This document shows, in pieces, positions 1-5,330 of a stretch of DNA of 5,330 bases; position 1 is the first letter of the stretch; each line of letters begins with the position of its first letter. Source of the DNA: an uncultured Pseudomonadota bacterium (lineage in GTDB: Bacteria > Lernaellota > Lernaellaia > Lernaellales > Lernaellaceae); NCBI GenBank assembly GCA_937967875.1, contig CALBTQ010000607.1, forward strand, positions 1-5,330. Reading direction: 5' to 3'. A program made the position numbers and the translations under genes. Below the pieces are notes generated by a model. It saw nothing but the letters and a program-made list of their open reading frames with translations, had not been told where the DNA came from and ran no database searches.

Positions 1-44
1 ATCGTATTCGGTGACTGGAGTTCAGACGTGTGCTCTTCCGATCT
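1..44. other. Illumina TruSeq adapter (i7/read-2 side), artificial
   Basis: Positions 11-44 match the TruSeq index-side adapter exactly, starting GTGACTGGAGTTC and ending GCTCTTCCGATCT. The ten bases before it (1-10) fit the last AT of the P7 arm followed by an 8-nt index (CGTATTCG on this strand); the index reading is inference. The T at 44 is the ligation overhang, so genomic DNA begins at 45. Any ORF running into this segment, such as an apparent plus-strand start at 30, is artificial. Confidence 0.97.
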
Positions 45-88
45 AGCAGCGGATACTTCAGATGTTTGAGCACGCGGCTCATCGTCAT
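45..88 (-). CDS. N-terminal fragment of the next operon gene, unidentified
   Basis: On the minus strand an ATG at 88-86 overlaps the TGA stop (87-85) of the preceding radical SAM gene in an ATGA arrangement. The frame stays open to the insert edge and reads MTMSRVLKHLKYPL before the adapter cuts it off. A second ATG at 82-80 is an equally good start; a G-rich stretch (GGGGGAA, just upstream of 88) could serve as the ribosome binding site for it. The 4-nt overlap is typical of translationally coupled operon genes, which is the main reason to call a gene here. Fourteen residues are too few to identify it; the basic start with a leucine-rich stretch resembles several unrelated families. The rest of the gene lies outside the window. 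Confidence 0.6.
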
Positions 89-1419
89 TTCCCCCGCGAG
101 CGCCACCAGTGACGCACCAGCGAGAACGTCGCGCGCACGCCGCCCGTGGTCAGCAGACAGCCCAGCAGCCCCGGCCAATACGCGGCGCGCCGGTAAAAGG
201 CGCGGTTGGCCCGGCGCACCGCCAACGCGACGGCGGAAGGTCCCGTCGGGCGCGAGGGATCCATCCGCAGCGCGTCGAAGTCGACGCTTTCGCCGGCCAG
301 GGCCGAGCCGGGCCGCGGTGTGAAAATATTGAACGACGCGTAGCGCAGCTTCAACGAGCGCGCCAGATCGATCGTCCGTCGCCAACCGTCCTCGTCGTCG
401 CCGGGCAGACCGAAAATGAAATGCGCGCCGTAACACACGTCCGCCCGCTCCAGGTGCGCCAGTCCTTTGCGCGCGCGCTCATGGTCGAGCGTCGGCCGCA
501 TCTCCGCCAACGCCGTCGCCGAGGCGCTTTCCAGGCCGATCTGCGCGATCGTGCAGCCGGTCGCCTTGAGCAGTGCGGCCAGTTCGGCGTCGATCGTTTC
601 GGCGCGGAAATAGCCGAGCCAGCGAAAGTCGTAGCCGCGCGCGCGCCACTGTTCCAGCAATAGGATAGCACGCCGGGCGGTGACGTTGAACGTCATGTCC
701 TTGACGAACAGGTGGCGCACGCCGGCGTCGCGCAGGGCGTCGAGTTCGGCGAAGAGATTGTCGCGCTCGCGCTCGGTGAAGCCAAGCGCGCCGCTGTTGC
801 AGTAGGCGCAGCCGAAGGGGCAGCCGAGGGACGTCAGCAGCGAGGCGAAGCGCAACCCGAGAAACGGCATGCGATAAGGCAACGCGCGAAACAGATCATG
901 ACGCGGGAGCGGATAAACGAACAAATCGTGCCGTTGCGCCCACGGGCGGCGGATTTCCCCGCGTAAAAACAGGGCCGGATCGTGAATCTGATCGACCAGA
1001 AAATCGCGCAGCGCCGCACCGGTGAAATCCAGCAACACGCCTTCGATGAACGGAAAGCGCGCCAGCACCTGTTGCGGATAAAACCGCGCCAGATCGCCGC
1101 TGACGAAAATCCGCGCGCCGGTGGCCTGCGCCGCGCGTTCGAGGAAGGCAAAGTCGTCCGGGAAATTGGCCGTACCGACCAGCGCGAAAATCACCGCCGG
1201 TTCGAGCGCGGTCAACCTAGCCAACGTCTGTGTTTCGGTCAATTCAAGAGCCGGAGCGTCCAGCACGGCAAGCGTGAAATCGGCGTCAAGATAACCGCTC
1301 TGGACCAGCAAGTCGATCGGTTGCCAAAGGTAGCCCATTTTGCTCGACGACGAACAAAAGTAATCGCGCATCGTCGGCAGCGGCGCGGGCGGATTGAGCA
1401 GGGCGAGGGTCGGTTTCAT
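85..1419 (-). CDS. Radical SAM protein with divergent B12-binding-like N-terminal domain
   Basis: A 444-aa radical SAM enzyme of the class that usually pairs a cobalamin domain with the SAM barrel. The [4Fe-4S] motif CPFGCAYC is at residues 200-207 (Cys200, 204, 207). Further barrel landmarks are the FVKDMTF strand (238-244), GLES (295-298, SAM contact region) and GLPGDD (337-342). Residues 46-135 look like a degenerate Rossmann/B12-binding fold: the VSGDLA strand end (106-111) sits where intact family members have GGxH, and no DxHxxG cobalamin-ligand motif is present. Before it is an unusual stretch, RDYFCSSSSKMGYLWQP (18-34). The tail (412-440) is hydrophobic and aromatic with a final RHWWRSRGK. 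The ATG lies 4 nt after the previous stop with only a weak GGGA upstream, suggesting translational coupling. The reaction is probably radical methylation or another C-H functionalisation; the substrate is unknown. Confidence 0.9.
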   Translation of the reverse strand: MKPTLALLNPPAPLPTMRDYFCSSSSKMGYLWQPIDLLVQSGYLDADFTLAVLDAPALELTETQTLARLTALEPAVIFALVGTANFPDDFAFLERAAQATGARIFVSGDLARFYPQQVLARFPFIEGVLLDFTGAALRDFLVDQIHDPALFLRGEIRRPWAQRHDLFVYPLPRHDLFRALPYRMPFLGLRFASLLTSLGCPFGCAYCNSGALGFTERERDNLFAELDALRDAGVRHLFVKDMTFNVTARRAILLLEQWRARGYDFRWLGYFRAETIDAELAALLKATGCTIAQIGLESASATALAEMRPTLDHERARKGLAHLERADVCYGAHFIFGLPGDDEDGWRRTIDLARSLKLRYASFNIFTPRPGSALAGESVDFDALRMDPSRPTGPSAVALAVRRANRAFYRRAAYWPGLLGCLLTTGGVRATFSLVRHWWRSRGK

Positions 1420-1423
1420 CGCG

Positions 1424-2788
1424 TCAGATCCCGACGAGATAGCGGCGGATAACGTTGAGCACGCCGAACAACTGGCGCAGTTTGAACATCGAGAGCAGTT
1501 TGAGCATCGGTTTCGGCCGCAGGTAGAAACGCAGAATCGCCCGTCGTTGTTGCCGTTTCAACTGTTGCGGCGAGACGGCGGCGTACTTCGTGTGCGGCGT
1601 GAAAAAATTGATCGTCGAGATGTCGCAACCGCCTAGCGCTTCGCCGCTGCGCGAACCGGGCAGCGGAATGAACACGCCGAAGTGCGCCAGATCCAGCTCC
1701 ATGTCGATCGCGTCCTGCAGCGTTTTGCGGAAGGCCGCCTCGGTGTCGTAGGGCAGGCCGACGATAAACAAACCCTGTACCTCCAGGCCGATCTGCCTGG
1801 CCAGCTTCACCGTCGCGCGTACGTCGCGGTAGGGAATGTACTTTGCTTCTTTGCCCAACGCGGCGGCCGAGGTCGTCTCGATGCCTAGCGAAATTTGATA
1901 ACAACCGGCGCGCTTGAGCAGACCGAGCAACTCGGCGTCCAGCGTCGAGGTCATCACGCCGTTGGGACATTTGAACAACAGATCGAGTTGCGCCGCGCTG
2001 ATTTTCTCCAATAGCGACACGGCGTGCGCGCGATTGAGCGTCAGGTTGTCGTCCTCGAAATGCACTTCGCGAATGCCGAAGCGGTCGCGCAAGTAGCGCA
2101 ATTCGGCGACCACGTCGTCGGTGTCGCGCGTGCGCACGCGATGGCCGAAGAGGAAGCCCGTTGCGCAGAACGTGCAATTGAGCGGGCAGCCGCGCGTGGT
2201 CAGAATCGGCGCGACCGGCAAGCGCCGCACGAAAAGCTGGTGCGGGATCGGCGGGTAGCGATGCGGCTCCAACTTTTCCCATGCCGGCCAGGGCAGCGCG
2301 TTGAGATCATGCGGGGGCGCGCTTGCGGCTTTTCCGCACAACTTGTCGTCGCGCAACGCGTACACGCCGTCGATCGCGCCGGCCGGATCCTTTCCGGCGG
2401 CCAACGCGCGCAGCAATTGCGGAAAACTGTATTCCGCCTCTTTGGCGATCAGGTAATCGGCGGCGAATTCGCGCAGGCTGCGCTCGATGAACGCGGACGG
2501 ATGCGCCCCGCCGATGATCAGCGGCGTGTGGGGAAACGTCTGCTTGATCTGCCACGCCAACTTCAATGCGGGCGTGTAGTTGGGCGTGGAAACGCTCAGG
2601 CCGATCGCCCGGTAATCGCCCGCCCGCAAGCGCGTCAGCAGTTGCGGCACGCTCAGGTGCCGGCGCGCCAGATCGAAAATGTCCGCGTCGAATCCCTCGC
2701 GTTGCGCGGCGGCCGCCAGGTAACCCAAACCCAGCGGCGGCATCACGGTCACGGCCCGAGTGGGCGGAAACACGAGGGCGGTTCGCAC
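1424..2788 (-). CDS. B12-binding domain radical SAM protein
   Basis: A 454-aa, two-domain cobalamin-type radical SAM protein. The B12-binding domain spans about residues 3-150: LVFPP (5-9), MPPLGLGYLAAAAQREG (16-32, the classic first helix), the GGAHPS loop (93-98) and KEAEYSFPQLL (116-126, counterpart of the GEGE segment). No DxHxxG is present, which is common in this class. The SAM barrel begins at TTRGCPLNCTFC (197-208; cluster ligands Cys201, 205, 208), followed by HFEDDNLTL (243-251), GIET (302-305) and GLPYD (344-348). The tail (420-454) is basic and hydrophobic. An in-frame ATG at 2884 would add 32 residues, but that start overlaps the previous gene and the extra residues do not resemble the family. 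The GTG at 2788 has AGGAG seven bases upstream and begins exactly at the domain, so I chose it. Substrate unknown; likely radical methylation or C-C bond chemistry. Confidence 0.92.
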   Translation of the reverse strand: MRTALVFPPTRAVTVMPPLGLGYLAAAAQREGFDADIFDLARRHLSVPQLLTRLRAGDYRAIGLSVSTPNYTPALKLAWQIKQTFPHTPLIIGGAHPSAFIERSLREFAADYLIAKEAEYSFPQLLRALAAGKDPAGAIDGVYALRDDKLCGKAASAPPHDLNALPWPAWEKLEPHRYPPIPHQLFVRRLPVAPILTTRGCPLNCTFCATGFLFGHRVRTRDTDDVVAELRYLRDRFGIREVHFEDDNLTLNRAHAVSLLEKISAAQLDLLFKCPNGVMTSTLDAELLGLLKRAGCYQISLGIETTSAAALGKEAKYIPYRDVRATVKLARQIGLEVQGLFIVGLPYDTEAAFRKTLQDAIDMELDLAHFGVFIPLPGSRSGEALGGCDISTINFFTPHTKYAAVSPQQLKRQQRRAILRFYLRPKPMLKLLSMFKLRQLFGVLNVIRRYLVGI

Positions 2789-2793
2789 GGATA

Positions 2794-2800
2794 CTCTCCT
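2794..2800 (-). promoter_or_regulatory. Strong Shine-Dalgarno deciding the GTG start at 2788
   Basis: On the minus strand AGGAGAG is followed by TATCC and then GTG, so the AGGAG core lies 7 nt from the start codon. This is the best ribosome binding site in the window. It sits in the 28-nt gap (2789-2816), the longest gap between genes here, and supports independent translation initiation of this gene. It also argues against the longer ATG start at 2884. Confidence 0.85.
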
Positions 2801-2816
2801 CTTCTTTTCGCTGTGC

Positions 2817-3605
2817 TCACCTTGATATACCAGATTGACGCCGGAAGCAAAGCGCGCTCGCGCCCACCTGCGCGGCTTCGGCAAGAAACGCCGGCCAGGG
2901 CAGACGCTTGATGCGACGGATGCTCAGGTAAAACGTGACCGCGCGCACGACGCGATACAGCGGATCCAGCGGCAGCGCGATCAGGCGGCGCACCGATTTT
3001 TCCGACCAGCGCAGACGCACGGCGAGGGCGAAGAGTCGATGCAGGTTGATGATCTCGCGCCGGTGCGGAAACATTAAAAACGTATCATCGAAGTAACTGG
3101 CCGGCAGTTCGCGCGTGCGATACGACCAGCACGACGTTTTGTCGGCGACCGATGTTTGCACGGTGCGTTCGATCGTCGTGCCGGGATAAGGATTGAAAAG
3201 GCTGCTCCAGCCGAAGTCGCTGCACAGTTCGTTGACGAATCGATACGACTGCAGCGCCGCGTCGATCCCCCGGCCGGGCAGACCGAAAATGATGTCGGTC
3301 TGCACGCGAATGCCCCGCCGGTGCAGGCGCTGGACCGCCGCGATGATGTCCCGGTTGCTCAGCGGCTTGTTGAGCAACTCGCGGCGTACGGTTTCGTCGC
3401 CGGTTTCCACGCCGATGGTCACGCCCGCGCAGCCGGAGTCGGCGAGCCGTTGCGCGGTTGCTTCGTCGATTTTCGCGGCCAGGTGAGCGAAGGAACGGCG
3501 GCGCACGACCGGCCCCAGGTCGTCACGCGCAGCGCGAACGTCGGCGGCCAGATGCGCCTGCCCGAGGTAAATGAAAAAATCAGGTTGGCAGAAAACGACG
3601 TTCAT
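2817..3605 (-). pseudogene. Radical SAM protein lacking cluster-binding half (internally deleted or 5'-truncated)
   Basis: A 262-aa open frame whose residues about 40-262 match the second half of a B12-type radical SAM protein: KIDEATAQRLADSGC (45-59), GVETGD (65-70), VQTDIIFGLPGRG (101-113), NPYPGT (138-143) and a basic C-terminal tail. CxxxCxxC is absent, so no SAM-cleaving cluster can be bound in the usual way, and most of a B12 domain is missing. Family members are usually about 450-520 aa. The start MNVVFCQPDFFIYLG resembles the opening strand of a B12-binding domain, and its ATG is 4 nt after the upstream stop. I therefore favour loss of about 200 internal residues near residues 26-45, with both native ends kept. 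The alternative is that residues 3-59 are all barrel and the whole front is missing. The frame has no stop, so a recent deletion, a chimera of library construction, or a real partner subunit are all possible. No good Shine-Dalgarno precedes the ATG. Confidence 0.6.
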
Positions 3606-3609
3606 GACC

Positions 3610-5157
3610 CTAGCGATCGTACCAGGACGGTTTGATCATGCCGACGTAATCGGACAGTTGCGCCTTGCGCCGTTGCGAACGCGACGGCAACACGCGATCG
3701 AGCAGATAATCCAGGGCGATGCTCAGGCTGACCTTCAGCCACCATATGTACATGCGGCGGCGGTAGGTGTGACGCGTGAGCAGGCCGCGCAATACGCGCA
3801 ACGGCCTCATGTACTTGTTGTTCATCCGCCAGATGGCCATTTCCAGATCGTCGCGGCTCATCGTTTCGGTGCGCATGACCGGCGTCATCCAATCGTAGCG
3901 GGCGAAATCGGTGATTTCCAACCAACCTTCGCGTTTGGCTTGCTCGTACATCGCGGTGCCGGGTACGGGCGTGAGCGGATGAAACGCGGGATAATCCGGA
4001 TCGATGCTCTCGACGTAGTTCAGCAGGCGGTCGAGGCTGGCCTGCGTTTCGTGTCGCACGCCGACGATGAAGGTCGTCTGCAAAAACAACTGCGGATGAT
4101 TTTTACGCAGGCGTTTGATCAACTCGGTCGAGCGCGCAATCTGGACGTTGTGTTTTTCCATAGCGTTGAGCTCGTCGTCGTCGGCCCGCTCCATGCCTAC
4201 GCAAATGTGCGACAGTCCGGCGCGCAGCAATTTCGCGAACAATCCCGACCGCTCGTCGCGGTGAAGAAAATCCGCGCGCATGAACGCGAACCAATTCAGT
4301 TCGAGTCGCCGGCGTAGCAGTTCGTCGGCAAAACGATCCTCCCAATGCGGGTCGACGTTCCAGGTGTCGTCGACGAACACGATGCACGATTTGCCGTAGC
4401 GCCGGTTGAGCACTTCCATCTCGTCGACGACCGGCTCGACCGACCGCGTGCGCCAGCGCGGGCGCGGTACGGACGATACATTTCCGTTTTCTTCGGCGAA
4501 CTGCAGCCAGCAGGCGCAGAACGTGCAATTGGACACGCAGCCGCGGCTGTGATGCATCGTCACGCCGCCGGGTGAAAACAGATAGCGCGCCGTGCCGTAG
4601 CGGTGCATCGGCAGCAAGTCGTAGGCCGGGAAGGGCAGCGTGTCCAGATCCTCGATCAGCGGTCGCAACGCAGTGTGGACCGGCTCGCCATCGGCGCCGC
4701 GTAAAATCAGCCCCGGCACCTTGGTCAGATCGCGGTCGCCGTCCCAGGCATCGGCCAATGCGGCGATGGTCAATTCGCCTTCGCCGCGCACGATCGCATC
4801 GAGCGGATAATTCGCCAGCGCGTGCGCCGCCGCGTGCGAAAAATGCACCCCGCCGGCCACGGTGAGAATCGCCGGGTCGATCCGCTTGGCCAGCGCGAAC
4901 ACCCGGCCGCTTTCGTGCTGGTACAGCGTTTCGCTTTCGCCCGCGCAGACGATCTGTGGGCGCAGTTCGCGAATCGTCCGCTCCAGCGATTGCCAACCCA
5001 GGCGCGAGGGCATGCAATCGAGCAGGTGCGCCTCGTGCCCGGCCCGGCGCAACGCTGCGCCCAAGTAGACGATCGCCTGCGGCAGCAAGTAGTTGTCCTG
5101 CTCGTTGATATAGGGCCAGAGAAATTTTGGAGGACGGACGATCAGCACGCGCGCCAC
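3610..5157 (-). CDS. B12-binding domain radical SAM protein
   Basis: A 515-aa, full-length cobalamin-type radical SAM protein. The B12-binding domain (about 3-165) shows VLIVRPP (4-10), PQAIVYLGAALRRAGHEAHLLDC (26-48), AGGVHFS (101-107) and VRGEGELTIAAL (123-134). A family-typical linker follows (LIEDLDTLPFPAYDLLP, 167-183). The radical SAM barrel starts at SRGCVSNCTFC (204-214; Cys207, 211, 214), with an extra Cys216 directly after, then VFVDDTW (260-266), GMER (321-324, in place of the usual GIES/T) and FIVGVRHET (363-371, in place of GLPGE). TPVPGTAMY (396-404) is the late conserved loop. The C-terminus has an aromatic/hydrophobic stretch (471-490), a basic segment and a final MIKPSWYDR. 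The GTG start is 3 nt after the upstream stop, with AGGAAGGAAG before it. Likely radical methylation or related chemistry; the substrate cannot be named. Confidence 0.93.
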   Translation of the reverse strand: MARVLIVRPPKFLWPYINEQDNYLLPQAIVYLGAALRRAGHEAHLLDCMPSRLGWQSLERTIRELRPQIVCAGESETLYQHESGRVFALAKRIDPAILTVAGGVHFSHAAAHALANYPLDAIVRGEGELTIAALADAWDGDRDLTKVPGLILRGADGEPVHTALRPLIEDLDTLPFPAYDLLPMHRYGTARYLFSPGGVTMHHSRGCVSNCTFCACWLQFAEENGNVSSVPRPRWRTRSVEPVVDEMEVLNRRYGKSCIVFVDDTWNVDPHWEDRFADELLRRRLELNWFAFMRADFLHRDERSGLFAKLLRAGLSHICVGMERADDDELNAMEKHNVQIARSTELIKRLRKNHPQLFLQTTFIVGVRHETQASLDRLLNYVESIDPDYPAFHPLTPVPGTAMYEQAKREGWLEITDFARYDWMTPVMRTETMSRDDLEMAIWRMNNKYMRPLRVLRGLLTRHTYRRRMYIWWLKVSLSIALDYLLDRVLPSRSQRRKAQLSDYVGMIKPSWYDR

Positions 5158-5160
5158 GGT

Positions 5161-5279
5161 TTATTTCTTCCTTCCTACCGCGCTCAACACCCGGGCCAGG
5201 TTGCGCGTGCGCGCATCGTCGCGGCACTTCTGTTCGAAGGCGACGATCTGCCGCCGGTATTCCGGTTCGCCCAGACGCC
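5161..5279 (-). CDS. C-terminal fragment of upstream operon gene, unidentified
   Basis: On the minus strand an open frame enters from the adapter junction and runs 39 codons to TAA at 5163-5161, ending ...RNLARVLSAVGRKK. The first codon (TGG) uses base 5280, which is probably the A-tail of the library end, so its first residue is uncertain. It is highly charged (EPEYRRQIVAFEQKCRDDARTRN) and probably helical. It ends 3 nt before the GTG of the next gene, whose ribosome binding site is inside its last codons, so the two are almost certainly co-transcribed. No catalytic motif is present and I do not recognise the family; it could be the tail of another pathway enzyme. Confidence 0.6.
5167..5176 (-). 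promoter_or_regulatory. Shine-Dalgarno for the GTG start at 5157
   Basis: AGGAAGGAAG on the minus strand ends 9 nt before the GTG start, with AAATAAACC between. It overlaps the last codons of the upstream gene and its TAA stop lies in the spacer, an arrangement suited to translational coupling. It supports GTG at 5157 as the start, as does the onset of the B12 domain at residue 3. Confidence 0.75.
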
Positions 5280-5330
5280 AGATCGGAAGAGCGTCGTGTA
5301 GGGAAAGAGTGTAGATCTCGGGGGTTGCCG
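5280..5330. other. Illumina TruSeq universal adapter (read-1 side), artificial
   Basis: From 5280 the sequence reads AGATCGGAAGAGCGTCGTGT and continues through GGGAAAGAGTGT to AGATCTCGG, the reverse complement of the TruSeq universal adapter. The final bases (GGGGGTTGCCG) differ from the expected P5-side sequence at two positions, consistent with lower quality at a read end. The A at 5280 is probably the A-tail. Together with the left adapter in opposite orientation, this shows the window is one complete adapter-ligated molecule. Confidence 0.97.

Noticed and set aside
30..323. Plus-strand ORF starting at 30
   Set aside because: Its start lies inside the sequencing adapter and the rest is antisense to a supported gene.
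1416..2282. Minus-strand frame of 288 codons overlapping the 454-aa gene, considered as a sign of a frameshift
   Set aside because: The 454-aa frame is continuous with all family motifs in order, so no frameshift is needed.
2789..2816. Possible internal promoter or terminator in the 28-nt gap
   Set aside because: The gap holds a ribosome binding site but no -10/-35 pair, hairpin or T-run could be supported.
2024..2911. Plus-strand open frame of 295 codons
   Set aside because: It lies antisense to the 454-aa radical SAM gene, is rich in Arg/Gln/Ala without motifs, and is explained by the GC-rich third positions of the real gene.
3571..4317. Plus-strand open frame of 248 codons
   Set aside because: It is antisense to the C-terminal part of the 515-aa enzyme and crosses a gene border; no domain or plausible ribosome site.
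4103..5227. Minus-strand open frame of 374 codons in another phase
   Set aside because: It overlaps the 515-aa enzyme, whose conserved motifs are in the other frame; composition is Arg/Ala-rich as expected for a frame shadow.
45..5279. Repeats, CRISPR array, tRNA/rRNA, insertion sequence or attachment site
   Set aside because: No direct or inverted repeats of useful length, RNA gene signatures or transposase motifs were seen; nearly every base is covered by the six genes.

Overview
This window is one 5,235-bp piece of genomic DNA (45-5279) flanked at both ends by Illumina TruSeq adapter sequence (1-44 and 5280-5330). It is therefore an untrimmed, complete library molecule or a synthetic/long read, not a natural replicon end. 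The insert is GC-rich by eye, with strong G/C preference at third codon positions and long antisense shadow frames. With several cobalamin-type radical SAM genes side by side, it suggests an uncultured, probably anaerobic or facultative environmental bacterium sampled by metagenomics. The phylum cannot be told from the sequence alone.

Layout: every gene lies on the minus strand, so transcription runs from high to low coordinates. In transcription order: (1) the last 39 codons of an unidentified gene (5161-5279); (2) a complete 515-aa B12-binding-domain/radical SAM protein (3610-5157, GTG start); (3) a 262-aa radical SAM protein that has kept only the second half of the catalytic barrel and lacks the CxxxCxxC cluster site (2817-3605); (4) a complete radical SAM protein with a clear B12-binding domain (1424-2788, GTG start, 454 aa); (5) a complete 444-aa radical SAM protein with a divergent N-terminal domain (85-1419); (6) the first 14 codons of another gene, overlapping gene 5 by ATGA (45-88). 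Spacings are 3, 4, 28, 4 and -4 nt, so this is one operon cut at both ends. No promoter, terminator, RNA gene, mobile element or CRISPR array is visible.

How the genes may work together: three intact genes and one broken gene of the same superfamily, all divergent from each other, point to a multi-step pathway with several radical-based C-H functionalisations (methylation, C-C bond formation or rearrangement) on one product. All four end in basic, aromatic and hydrophobic helical tails, which fits peripheral membrane association and a lipid-like or polyprenyl-linked substrate. That is inference; the substrate is unknown. The oddest biological point is gene 3, which looks like a full-length homologue that has lost about 200 residues while keeping a normally placed start and its own C-terminus. 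Whether that loss is in the genome or was created during library construction or assembly is open, and the adapters make the second option realistic.
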